From contig NC_088302.1 in assembly GCF_032854445.1 (NCBI RefSeq), forward strand, positions 30,599,979 through 30,659,978: DNA of 60,000 nucleotides. The letters run 5' to 3'. Source of the stretch: Liolophura sinensis. Taxonomy: Eukaryota > Mollusca > Polyplacophora > Chitonida > Chitonidae. Positions 1 through 11,400 of this stretch are shown here, one piece after another (the first letter of the stretch is position 1; each line of letters begins with the position of its first letter). A model generated the notes under the pieces. The model searched no databases and was not told where the DNA came from. It saw only the letters and a program-made list of their open reading frames with translations. A program made the translations under genes and the position numbers.

Positions 1-343
1 GTTCGTCCACAGCTTGATGCCGCAGAGATATCAAATCTGCATGAAACTCTGCTAACATACGATAGACAATACTCCTTTCTAGTGTTGACTCTAAATGTTA
101 GCATACATGCCACACATACCAGAAACACTGCATCGTATATCTCTAGCATATTTACATAAACTGACAGCCGAAAGAAACTTTACGACTCCGTGAGTTAAAC
201 TGAACCAGGCTTGTCAGCTCATTAATACCAAATTATTGTAGGAAAACATTGTATGAAGCATATTCCCATGTGCAACACGTGTCATATACGCCCACACGAC
301 TTTGTTTTGTGACAACGAAGAAAGTTGAAAAACCACATGACCC

Positions 344-847
344 ATGGATAGCTGCAATGGGACATGTAATAAGTGCATAAAAACGTTAAAACGTGGCAGC
401 AGTGTGATGGTGTGGGGTGGGATTTGTGGAGAGGAATGGACACCACTGGTCATCATCTATGGGAATCTAACAGCTCAACGTTATGTGGATGAAATTCTAC
501 GCCCTGTTGTACTGCCATTCCTTCAACAGCAGACGCATGGTGTCCTGTACCAGCATGACAACACCAGACCCCATACAGCTCGAGTTGTGCAGAACTTCCT
601 GGCCGCCAATGACGTCTTGCCTTGGCCTGCATGTTCCCCAGATATGTCCCCTACACAACACCTTTGGGACATCATGGGTCGTCGAGTAAGACAATGGCCA
701 CACCTTGCAGCCAACCAACAAGAACTGGCGTTCGCTCTCCAAGATGAATGACAATGAATCCCATGTCATCTCATCAAATAACTGAGTTTTTCCATGCATC
801 GGAAAATTTTTGCAAGCATCAAAGCAAGGGTTGGCCACATGCGATAT
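344..847 (+). pseudogene. broken Tc1-like (Tc1/mariner) transposase, C-terminal half
   Basis: The open part (344-751) includes SVMVWGGI, RPVVLPFL, HDNTRPHTARVVQNFL and LPWPACSPDMSP, the order seen in the catalytic half of Tc1 transposases. After the stop at 749-751 the homology continues in another frame to about 847 (MHRKIFASIKARVGHMRY, the usual Tc1 C-terminus), so there is a frameshift or small deletion near 751-790. The third catalytic residue, normally Glu in P-E-HLWD, is Gln here (PTQHLWD), and the N-terminal DNA-binding half and first catalytic Asp are not recognisable. Terminal inverted repeats were not identified. The element sits in the ARMC3 intron, opposite to the gene, and is surely inactive. 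Confidence 0.85.
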
Positions 848-1305
848 TGATTGGTTTTGATATTGACTGATTTTAAAAGTAATCAACTTTTTGTATACTC
901 TGCCCATTGTTAGCCAAGATGGAATGGATATTTTTCTACCCCTGCTTGGATTGTTCACTTGTAAAATGATTTGAAGGCTGCTTTGTCCGTTCTTACTCAA
1001 AACTTTCAATATCTCAAGTCACTGGTCTTTACAATGTATTAAACGTCAGTCATCCTTTTTTTTGCTTTGGCAAAATAAATTGATTTTGTAATGTTTCAGT
1101 TTAAGCCTTCAGTTCATATGTGAACGATATAATCTGATGTATACATATATGTATCTATCTTTGTACAATGACTACTTTTCGCACATTGGACAGTGTTGAG
1201 TCTAAGTCTACCCCAGTTAAACTTTGCGCGTGGCTTACTGGATCAGTTTTCTCTGAACACTGTGATGTCATCATACTAATATTTAACAACAGTACAATGC
1301 AGTAC
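848..1305. other. ARMC3 intron, no further feature
   Basis: AT-rich intron between the dead transposase and the last visible ARMC3 exon. I looked on the minus strand for the missing C-terminal exon and saw none. Confidence 0.6.
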
Positions 1306-1468
1306 CTTGAACAGCAGAGCCCTGTGAACGTGGATTCCAGCTTTGATCTTCCCTATTGGAACCACATTTGATTTCAGCTCAAATTTGACTTGGCTCATGG
1401 GAAGTTCCCAGCTGAAGTTAGAGACCTGACCCCTCTCAATGGCACCTCCTAATTTCTCAGATACATAC
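1306..1468 (-). CDS. ARMC3: ARMC3 exon, residues 771-825 (EDR1/transglutaminase-like domain)
   Basis: Encodes YVSEKLGGAIERGQVSNFSW, ELPMSQVKFELKSNVVPIGK and IKAGIHVHRALLFK. This is the start of the C-terminal EDR1-like domain of ARMC3, with FSWEL, KF-LKSNV-PIG and HRALLFK conserved. Phase 2 in, phase 0 out at gtactg. The remaining exon or exons (about 70 residues) are not found in 1-1305 and must lie to the left. Confidence 0.93.
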
Positions 1469-4400
1469 CTGAAAAAAGATGAGTCAGAATGAGTTCAAAA
1501 TGATGTAAATGTATGTTTACATATAAAATTAGTTCATAATATGACAGTTTAAGTTGCCTTACATGAAGTTCAAGAGAAATCACCTGCCTTCCACCCATGT
1601 AACATACATCTGAACATCACATGTAAGAAAGTCTGTCAGTTACTTGCTAAAAGCTGGCGGTTTACTCTGGTTTACATTGGTGGACACAGGTGGCTCTTTA
1701 AGGCTTGTCTACAATTAAATCTCACCATCAAAGATGTGAAATATTCTTGAGTAGGGCCTCAATGATTACCTACAAACACGCTGGTTTGCATCACACTACA
1801 ATCTGAATACAAGTGATTTTCCTTCTGATGTCTGGGATGGACAGAGGAGTGACTTCATGAGTGAGGATCTGTACTTACTGTGCCAGAATCTGAACCTACT
1901 ATGCCCGACAGGTACTTATTGTGTGAGGATCTGTACTTACTGTGCCAGGACCTGTACTTACTGTGCCAGGACCTGTACTTTATGTGTGAGTGCCTGTACT
2001 TACTGTGCTAGGACCTGTACTTTATGTGCCAGAACCTGAACCTACTGTATAACAAGAGGTACTTATTGTGTAAGGATCTGTACTTAATGTGCCAGGACCT
2101 GAACCTACTGTACGACAAGAGGTACATAGTGTGTGAGGATCTGTGCTTACTGTGCCAGGACCTGTGCTTATTGTGTGAGGATCTGTACTTACTGTGCCAG
2201 GACCTGTACTTAATGTGCCAGGACCTGAACCTACTGAATGACAAGAGGTCCTTAGTGTGTGAGGATTTGTACTTACTGTGCCAGGACCTGAACCTACTGT
2301 ATGACAAGAGGTCCTTAGTGTGTGAGGATTTGTACTTACTGTGCCAGGACCTGTACTTAATGTGCCAGGACCTGAACCTACTGTATGACAAGAAGTACTT
2401 ATTGTGTGAGGATCTGTACTTACTGTGCCACGGCCTGTACTTAATGTGCCAGGACCTGAATCTACTGTATGACAAGAGGTACTTATTGTGTGAGGATCTG
2501 TACTTAATGTGCCAAGACCTAAACCTACTATTCTACGACAGGTACTTATTGTGTGAGGATCTGTACTTACTTTGCCACGGCCTGTACTTAATGTGCCAGG
2601 ACCTGAATCTACTGTATGACAAGAGGAACTTATTGTGTGAGGATCTGTACTTACTGTGCCACGGTCTGTACTTAATGTGCCAGGACCTGAATCTACTGTA
2701 TGACAAGAGGTACTTATTGTGTGAGGATCTGTACTTACTGTGCCACGGTCTGTACTTAATGTGCCAGGACCTGAATCTACTGTATGACAAGAGGAACTTA
2801 TTGTGTGAGGATCTGTACTTACTGTGCCACGGCCTGTACTTAATGTGCCAGGACCTGAATCTACTGTATGACAAGAGGTACTTATTGTGTGAGGATCTGT
2901 ACTTACTGTGCCACGGTCTGTACTTAATGTGCCAGGACCTGAATCTACTGTATGACAAGAGGAACTTATTGTGTGAGGATCTGTACTTAATGTGCCAGGA
3001 CCTGAACCTACTATGCCAGGATCTGTACTTCCTGTGCCAGGATCTGTACTTACTGTGCCAGGATCTGTACTTACTGTGCCAGGACCTGTACTTATTGTGC
3101 CAGGACCTGTGCTCACTGTGCCAGAACCTGTACTCACTGTGCCGGGACCTGTGCTTACTGTGCCACGACCTGTAGTTACTGTGCCAGGACCTGTACTTAC
3201 TGTGCCAGGACCTGTACTTGCTGCCTGAGCGAGGGTATGGGCTGTATCTTGGCCACCACTTCTTCTATGTACTTGAGAAGACTGGGGTCTGGGGGAGGAC
3301 TGTAAGGCTTGTCCTCACTCTCCATCTCCTTCTGAAGCTGAGCCTGTAGTTCCTCCTCCTTCTGCTTCTCCTCACGCTCTCTCTGGGCTTTGGTTTTACT
3401 GTTAACAGAGATAGGGCTTTGAGTTTGATACAAGCGTACAAAAAGATAAAGAGATTTGTTTTCGCCAAGATAAACCTGGCTTTCATTTCACTGTAACCTC
3501 TTGACTTTGAGCTTATTACAAAAATATTTTGGGCTTTTAATTTGCTGCATTACACAGACAAAGTTCAATGAGAAAGCACAATTGGAGTTTGGTTTCACCA
3601 CGTACAACAGTAATAAAGGAACACAACAATAATATTATAATGAGACTATGATACTTGATACTGCTTGTAAATGTTTATGACCCAAAACTCTACTAAACCA
3701 TAGTACTGGGCCCATACAAAATCAGTTCCAGTTAGCTTTGGTATTACTTTAGCAGTAGAGGTATCTGCTTTTACTACTGAAGACAGGGCTTTTAACTTTG
3801 ACTAGAAAACTTAAAATGCCACACAATTGTTGTTTGTTTCACTTTAGTACTTAAAACCACACAATGCTCAACGACGTATTCTGTTACATGAGTTGTGCAC
3901 CAAACATTGCTCTACCAACTACTAGTATGTAGTTTTCCCCCAAACAGACAGGTGTTGCAGAAAAACTGGAAGAAAACATGGATTCGAGCATACAAAAACA
4001 CTTGTGAGAAGAAAACAAAAGATCATGAGTCCAGTGAAAAGACCAGTGAAAACCATATTCAAACTTTCACTTTCATAGATTAAAATGCAATCAAATATAA
4101 CAATACTAAGGTGTGCCTTATTTCGGTTCACCCAAAACAACTGTATTTAAAGTGAGAATGTGCAAGAGTAAACATTACACTAACACACAAATTTATTTCA
4201 AAGGTCATAATAAAAGTAGAAAAAGCCTGACTTCTCTGGCATATGGCATTATCAGTACAGTCCAAAAAGCCCACCATAAATATGAGCTTAACTCAGTATA
4301 AAAAATAAAAAGAAAAATATATAAAAAAATAAAAAAAATTAAGTGAAGGTACATTTAGTTTTCATTGGTTATTTGATTAAGTCTGACATATGTTTTTGTT

Positions 4401-5404
4401 TTCTTCCACTCAGCATAAAATGGATGAGAGGCACTCTGCTCACACTTGTTATTTTTTAGGCGGACTGGGTGGTTTTTAGGGAGGGGTGGGAGGGTAATAG
4501 TTTAATAGGGAAGGGGTATCACATGAGGGTCAGTAGTCTACTCACCCATACGCCCTGACAACAGAGAGTTTAGCAGAAGGTATAGTAAACTTAAACCACA
4601 GTATAACCAAGGTTCATTTATCGATCTACAATTGGCTACTGAAGGACACTGTAGTTTACTGATACAGTGGCAGTCATGACAATGGGAGGCAAGAAAAGAA
4701 CATGGCTCACAGACAAGGTGCATATACAAGACAAAAATAATGATATTTTGGCTAGAGCCAAGCTGGCGTGTGCTGGACTTGAACACATAAACCATGATGT
4801 CCAAGAATTGTCACTTTCCAAGACAACCTAGCTGATGACTGAGCCAATAAAGGTCACATCAGGAATTCACAGTTAAATTAATTATCTCTACTGTGTTCTT
4901 TTCAAATAGTATCACATTCATTTCATACCACATATTTCAAGTACACGTAGTATATTTTTTTTAAGTTGATAATAAACACACTAAATTCAAAAACCTTGCT
5001 TTGCATTAACACTAACATGCTGACAGCAGAGAGTATGCTTTAGTAATTCATGATTCGTACCTATGTCCTAATATTTCCGATCAGTGAGTCAAAGTGTAAT
5101 GATGAAAACTATTTTTGTCTTAGCTCTTGGACACAAAAAAAAACCCATCATGAATATAAGTGAAAAAGTCTTGAAAAAAAAAACTTCACAGGATCATGAA
5201 GCTGTCTTAGCACAGACTTAGTCTTAATGTCACACATTTTTGCTGTGCTCATACCTGACTAAGGTATGTGGAAGGTCTGTCGGCTACCTGCGGATGGTCG
5301 TGGGTTTCCCCCCGGGTTCTGCCCGGTTTCCGCCCACCATAATGCTGGCCACCGTTGTATAAGTGAAATGTTCTTGAGTACGGCGGTAAAACAAAACACC
5401 AATC

Positions 5405-5436
<32 letters not shown>

Positions 5437-8400
5437 CTAAGCACCGGAATTTTTATTTTAAAATAAATAGCAGAAGTAAACTGTCATTAAAATGGTGATC
5501 ATTAGTGCTTATGGTCAAAGCTATGATCAGGATTAATTCCACCAGTTAAGACTAAGTTTGTACTAAGATTTGTGATTCTGTCGTCTCATCATTATACAAC
5601 AGAAAATGACTACATCTATAAACTTCTACTATATCAGAGTGTGCATCATTTATCCTGGGTTACCAGGTAAAACAGAGAAAAGGAGGAAAGACAGTCATTA
5701 CCAGGGGTAAAAATATGAGCTTTACTTACGTTTTGGACTCCCTTCCTGTTCTAGAGGACTTGCCAGATATGCTGGTTTTTGAAGCATCTGTTTTAAGCTC
5801 CAGGTCTGACTGCTGTTGTAATGTGGATGGGCTGTAGAGCATTGAACACACAGATGATTTACCGATGACAGTTCAAGCAACTTCAAACATCCCTTACAAA
5901 AGATGACATATGCACCCATTCAAACGCCACAGAAACTTGAGTTATCCCCCTTTGATAACTGCTGAAAAACAACTAATCTACCTTCAAAAGTTCATCTTCA
6001 AACAGTAATAAGTTGAAAAATTAAGTTGAAAAATTGTATGAAGCAAACTGTACACATATATACAGAAAGGCCTGTAATTTACAATTTACCTGTGCATCAA
6101 TAAATCCAGTTCTTTATGAATCTGACATGCAATTCCTTATTTCACAAGGAAAACCAATGACTTTGATGGAGGGAATAGCGTATGAAATTTTTACAACACC
6201 TTTATTTACATGTAAATTCCAATACTCACTTAGGTAGTGCATTAACAAGTAGAACAGCGAGTTTCTCATTCAACTCTTGTTTGCCATACTCTTCAAGAGG
6301 AAGGAACTTAGAGCCTGGCCTCAGCTGACCCCGCATCATAGAAGCCATTACTGATCCCATTGGCTGCACCTGGGAACATCAAAACAAATTTACATGTGTA
6401 ACACTGTGTACAGTGCCCATAAATGCTCAACAAATTCAACAAGCAAAGTATAATTTTAGTTGCCATTTGAAAACATAATTGTTCAGATTTTGAAGATTAA
6501 CATATATTTTAGTGTAGGGAAACATATACAAACTTAACAGAGGCATAAAATAACTTGTTCAAATCAGATAACCATTCCTCTGGTATGCTTAGACATGTTT
6601 GCTAAAGACTTGAATTTTAACCCATTTTAAAAACTTGCCAAGCAGCTCCTTATTAAATAGACTTGCCAGTATGAAAGGATAATGTATGGTAATTTTGATG
6701 TAAAATTGACTGAGGTTCACAAATCACGCACATCCTGGTGTTCTGAAATTGCCAGAAATACATCTTTTAATCTGTTGAGAAAATCCTCCTTACTTAGTCT
6801 TCCTGTGAGTGCATATTTGGCAGACAGATTGTTGTCCAGGAGTTTTTCTAGGGCCACTGCAGCAAAAGCATTTTGTCTTGTTGTGGATAGCTGGATCTCC
6901 TGTAGTGTTGCCATGCCACTGTAAAACAAAATAACTTTTTTTTGAGTAAACTAAAACCATTCTGTTAAAAAGAAACATCATAGCATGGAATTTAAATTAT
7001 GCTTAATAATCAGCAAAATAAATATCAAAAAAATAACGAATTTTATCTGTTTTAGAAAAACTTCAAGACTTCTTGCTCAGGTTTGCTGTCCACTTCCATG
7101 GATGTCTAATGAGTGATGGTTGCAAAGTTGTCACCCTCGGTTAAATGCTCCAGAGAGAAGTGCAAGCTTTACCTGGTACAGTGTAGTATGGCAAAGCAAC
7201 AAACAAATGTTTGATTTATATTTCTTACATGTAGCTGAAGCTGATTAATTTACCACATAACACAGTATTAAGGAAACACAATGTGCTTGCTTGACCATTA
7301 GCTCAATCACACACTGACTGCTCTCATAATGTTCCCAGGCTTGTAATATGGTCGCAAATATGATCTTGCTAATGTTACGCGTATTAAATTGTTAGGATCC
7401 TTGTTCAATGTATGTTAATTTTTGATACTGACTGGGATGCAGCTATCATTTTCTTTCCCTTGAGACAACTGTTTTTAGAAGAATATTGTCTTACCCAAGT
7501 CGACAGATCTCTGCAGCGGTGGGTTCGTCCACAGCACATACACTAACCGCCCAGGCTGAGTTCCTCCTCACTTCATCGTCACAGGAGGTAAGCAGAGCGA
7601 CCAGTGGTTCCAGGCCACCCGCTTCACGCAGCTGTAACATTAGGGACAATTGTAACCTGTGCTTCTTATCAGTGTACACACATCAAGAAAATACTCCGCT
7701 TTTCACTGGACAACAACGGTCACATGGGGTAGAGATATATTCTTAAATCCTGAAGAAACGTCAAATGTTTCTGCTGAGTAGGTTATCTCCCTTTGTTGGG
7801 TTGTGAATACAATGGTCGCATCGCTGAAGCGATTCACGTATAATATCAATCTTCTGCAATAAGCTGATGGGTTTTTGCAGGATAAATTCGTTACATGATT
7901 ACCCAGTGATAGGATATGGAAATATATGGTGTCAGTAATCCTCATGTTAAGCGAGGCTGACGCCAAGCCCAATGTGAAGGTTACTGACACCATATATTTC
8001 CGTATCCTATCACTGAGTAACCATGTAACTAAAAATACAAGTATGTAGAGAGAATTTTAACTGGTAATTGTCATGAGCAAAGAAATTTTTGCAGCATGTC
8101 AGCATATGTGTTACACTATTAACAGGTTAGAGGACGAAACCCAAACATCTCCTGACAAACACTCAAAATTATGGATTTCCAACAGATTTATTTTCATGTT
8201 AAGCGAAGCTGACGCCAAGACCAATGTGAAAGTTAATGACACCACATATTTCCGTATCCTATCACTGAGTAACCATGTAACTAAAAATACAAGTATGTAG
8301 AGAGAATTTTAACTGGTAATTGTCATGAGCAAAGAAATTTTTGCAGCATGTCAGCATATGTGTTACACTATTAACAGGTTAGAGGACGAAACCCAAACAT

Positions 8401-11400
8401 CTCCTGACAAACACTCAAAATTATGCATTTCCAACAGATTTATTTTCATGTCAAGCGAGGCTGACGCCAAGCCCAATGTGAAGGTTAATAACACCATATA
8501 TTTCCGTATCCTATCACTGGGTAACCATGTAACTAAAAATACAAATATGTAGAGAAAATTTTAACTGGTAATTGTCATGAGCAAAGAAATTTTTGCAGCA
8601 TGTCAGCATATGTGTTACACTATTAACAGGTTAGAGGACGAAACCCAAACATCTCCAGACAAACACTCAAAATTATGGATTTCCAACAGATTTATTTTAG
8701 AAAACATTTTGCTATATTGCAGAAGCAGTACGTGTCGTAATGGTGAAGGAAACTGGGCAGAGCATGAGAAAACCAAATCACCCTGCAGGGTATATCATGA
8801 GCCCCCTGACTTAAAGCCACAGCTGCACAAGTCGGAGATGGTTTCAAACCTCCAACCTCACTGGTTTTGGTTAAGCTCACCTCTGACGAAAGCCACTGGT
8901 TTGCTAGGTCAACAGCCAGAATACAGACTTTTACAGCAGAACTAGCAAAAGCTAGAATCAACAATTACCTGCACAAACCCTATGACCAAGCACTGATGAG
9001 TGCAGCAAGAGCAAGAAGGTTTAAATACTACTACAGATGTTAAAGCAATCTTACCGCCGTTCTGGAATCTGTGTCACAAACATAGGCTGCCAACCCTAGA
9101 GCTGCTTTGGCCTGGACTGTGGTAGAGCTGAAATCATATGGTAAATTGTTCAGAATTATTTTCTATCGCCTCACTCAGCATCACACTGAATTTTGTGAAT
9201 AAATTATACACACTACTCGAACTACAATGACACAGTAGTTTATTAAGTTGACCGGTGCTTTTCACCATACTCAAAAAGTTTTTCACCTATATAATGGCAG
9301 TCACTTTTACAGGTGGAGGAAACCTGATCGGAGCCTGATGAACATTGAGATTTATCCCCTATTTAGAAGACTGTCTTGCCTTGGTTATGTGAGCTACACC
9401 AAGAGAATACTGGTTAATAGTATTTTAACGTCACAAGTAAAAGAATTCTACAGACTTTGTTAGTCTAATCTGGAAAGAATACAAAGTGTAGCCATGTGCT
9501 TGAAGGTAATAGAGGCCATATTCACATCAACACATACAGAAATCCCAATCTCTATGACACACACAGCTTAACACAGTATTCTTGTCTTGTACTCAATTTC
9601 CACAGTGATGTCCTGACCTGGTTTTCAGAGGAGGGATGAGTGCTGTGACCACGCCTTTAGCCTGAGCCTCGGCCCTGTTGGTCTCGTCCTGAGCCAGGTT
9701 GGTCAATACACAGGCCACGTTTGCCACAGTGCTGTCATGACCGTCACCCAACAGAGAGATCAGAGGTTCAAGTCCATTCAAACTGACCACCTCACTGAAA
9801 CAGAAAACACCACAGTGCTCAAGGGATCAATTCTTTAATAGACCCAGAAAACTAATATACCTCAATCAGCGCCACAACAAAATTTCCAACATGAAATAAG
9901 AGCGGAACTGGAATTTCAAAGTCTCAGGTTGTTAAAGTGATGACCTATTCAGGTGATGACCTGAAGCTTGCTTGTTTGACGTTCCAATAACACATATGTG
10001 TACAGGATAACCCCTACCAGATTCGAAAAAAAAATTATCACACAAAAAAAGAAACCTAACAAAAGACAGGTTCACTGAAATTCGAAATAACAAGAATTCT
10101 CCGCGACCAATCAATTCCTGGCTTAGTTTCACACATCCAATTACATTTTGCATTAATCTGATATACATTACATGTATGTCAACCAGTCACTTACCTGGCA
10201 TTAATATTGTTTCCTGTGGTGAGGTTAGCCAGGGTCAGGGTTACCGCTTCCTTCACACAGCACTGGTCATGGTGCAGGAGCTTTATCAGTGGGGGAAAGC
10301 CCTCTGTAACACCAAACATATACTATAGGTATAGTAACAAGCATTCAGGAAGTATTGTTTTCACAATACATATCCCTTACCAGCTTGGGTTGTCAGAATG
10401 ATAAGTACGCCCAAGTTAAAACTATGAAGCAGTATTGGCAAAGAGTTCACCTGTAGGAGACAAATGAATGCAAAACTTCCAGTCCAAATATAAAGCACTG
10501 AACCATTTACCTTAACATATTTATCTGATATAGCAGGGGCCTTCGTGGCTCAGTCGGTTAGCGTGCTAGCGCAGCGTAATGACCCAGAAGCCTCTCACCA
10601 ATGCGGTCGCTGTGAGTTCAAGTCCAGCTCGTGCTGGCTTCCTCTCTGGCCGTAAGTGGGAAGGTCTCTCAGCAACCTGCGGATGGTCGTGGGTTTCCAC
10701 TGGGCTCTACCCGGTTTTTCCCCCCACCATAATGCTGGCCGCCGTCATATAAGTGAAATATTCTTGAGTATGGCGTAAAACACCAATCAAATAAATAAAT
10801 AAATAAATCAAAAAAAATTGTGAATTTTGTTAATTACAATAATAACATGTATGCCTCAGCTCAGTACATGTAGTGCATACTTTTGAGAGACCATCCCTAG
10901 CATTCACTTTAACACTGTTTACCCTGTAATTGGATTTCAACGCTCACAGTATCACATAAGCTACATGAGCTAATCAGTGTAAAAAACAAATATATTTGGA
11001 CAAAAATGGATCAAAACTACCCTTAACTAGAAGATGATCTATATCTCGTCATTGCGAAATCACATACCAAGTTTCAATTTAATACACTGTGAGTTATTCA
11101 GAAGAAAAAGAATGAAAACTATTTTGTAATGAATTGACAGATTGACGGACAGATAAACAGAAGAGCAGAAATTTACCATTTCCTCAGGTATTGGCAGGGG
11201 TGTAGTTAGAAAACGGTCAGATTTTGATAACACTGGCAGAGAAAGTCTGAGTAACCAGCCGTTATTATTATGCTTTTATGTGCATATTAACAAAGAGGTA
11301 TTTGCACAGCATGGCACTGACAGCTCTTGTTGTAAGTCATATTTCAGATTTTAGAAAGATCTCCAGGTTTTCGTAAAACAAGCCAGACTTGGTGTATGAT

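Larger units (their letters stand above)
3399..5729. other. ARMC3 intron, mostly unique AT-rich sequence
   Basis: A 2.3-kb intron. It contains an A/T-only stretch at about 4300-4340, a G-rich patch (4458-4495), a tRNA-like SINE head (minus strand, about 4740-4855) and a 5'-truncated SINE at 5264-5430. No exon-like frame with ARMC3 similarity was found. Confidence 0.6.

Noticed and set aside
2022-3175. Two long open frames (383 codons on plus, 371 on minus) over the same interval.
   Set aside because: Both are produced by the 21-bp minisatellite, whose period is a multiple of three; the repeated peptides have no natural composition and lie in an ARMC3 intron.
1857-3230. A CRISPR-like array, as a regular short repeat.
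   Set aside because: Units are head-to-tail without unique spacers and the genome is eukaryotic.
8073-8945. Three similar 75-122 codon frames beginning MSKEIFAACQHMCYTINRLE.
   Set aside because: They are the 252-bp tandem units, each with its own stop and no known similarity.
10551-10632. A tRNA gene, suggested by A-box-like and B-box-like words.
   Set aside because: Box spacing is too long, no cloverleaf stems pair, and the sequence is the head of a repeated SINE with an AAAT tail.
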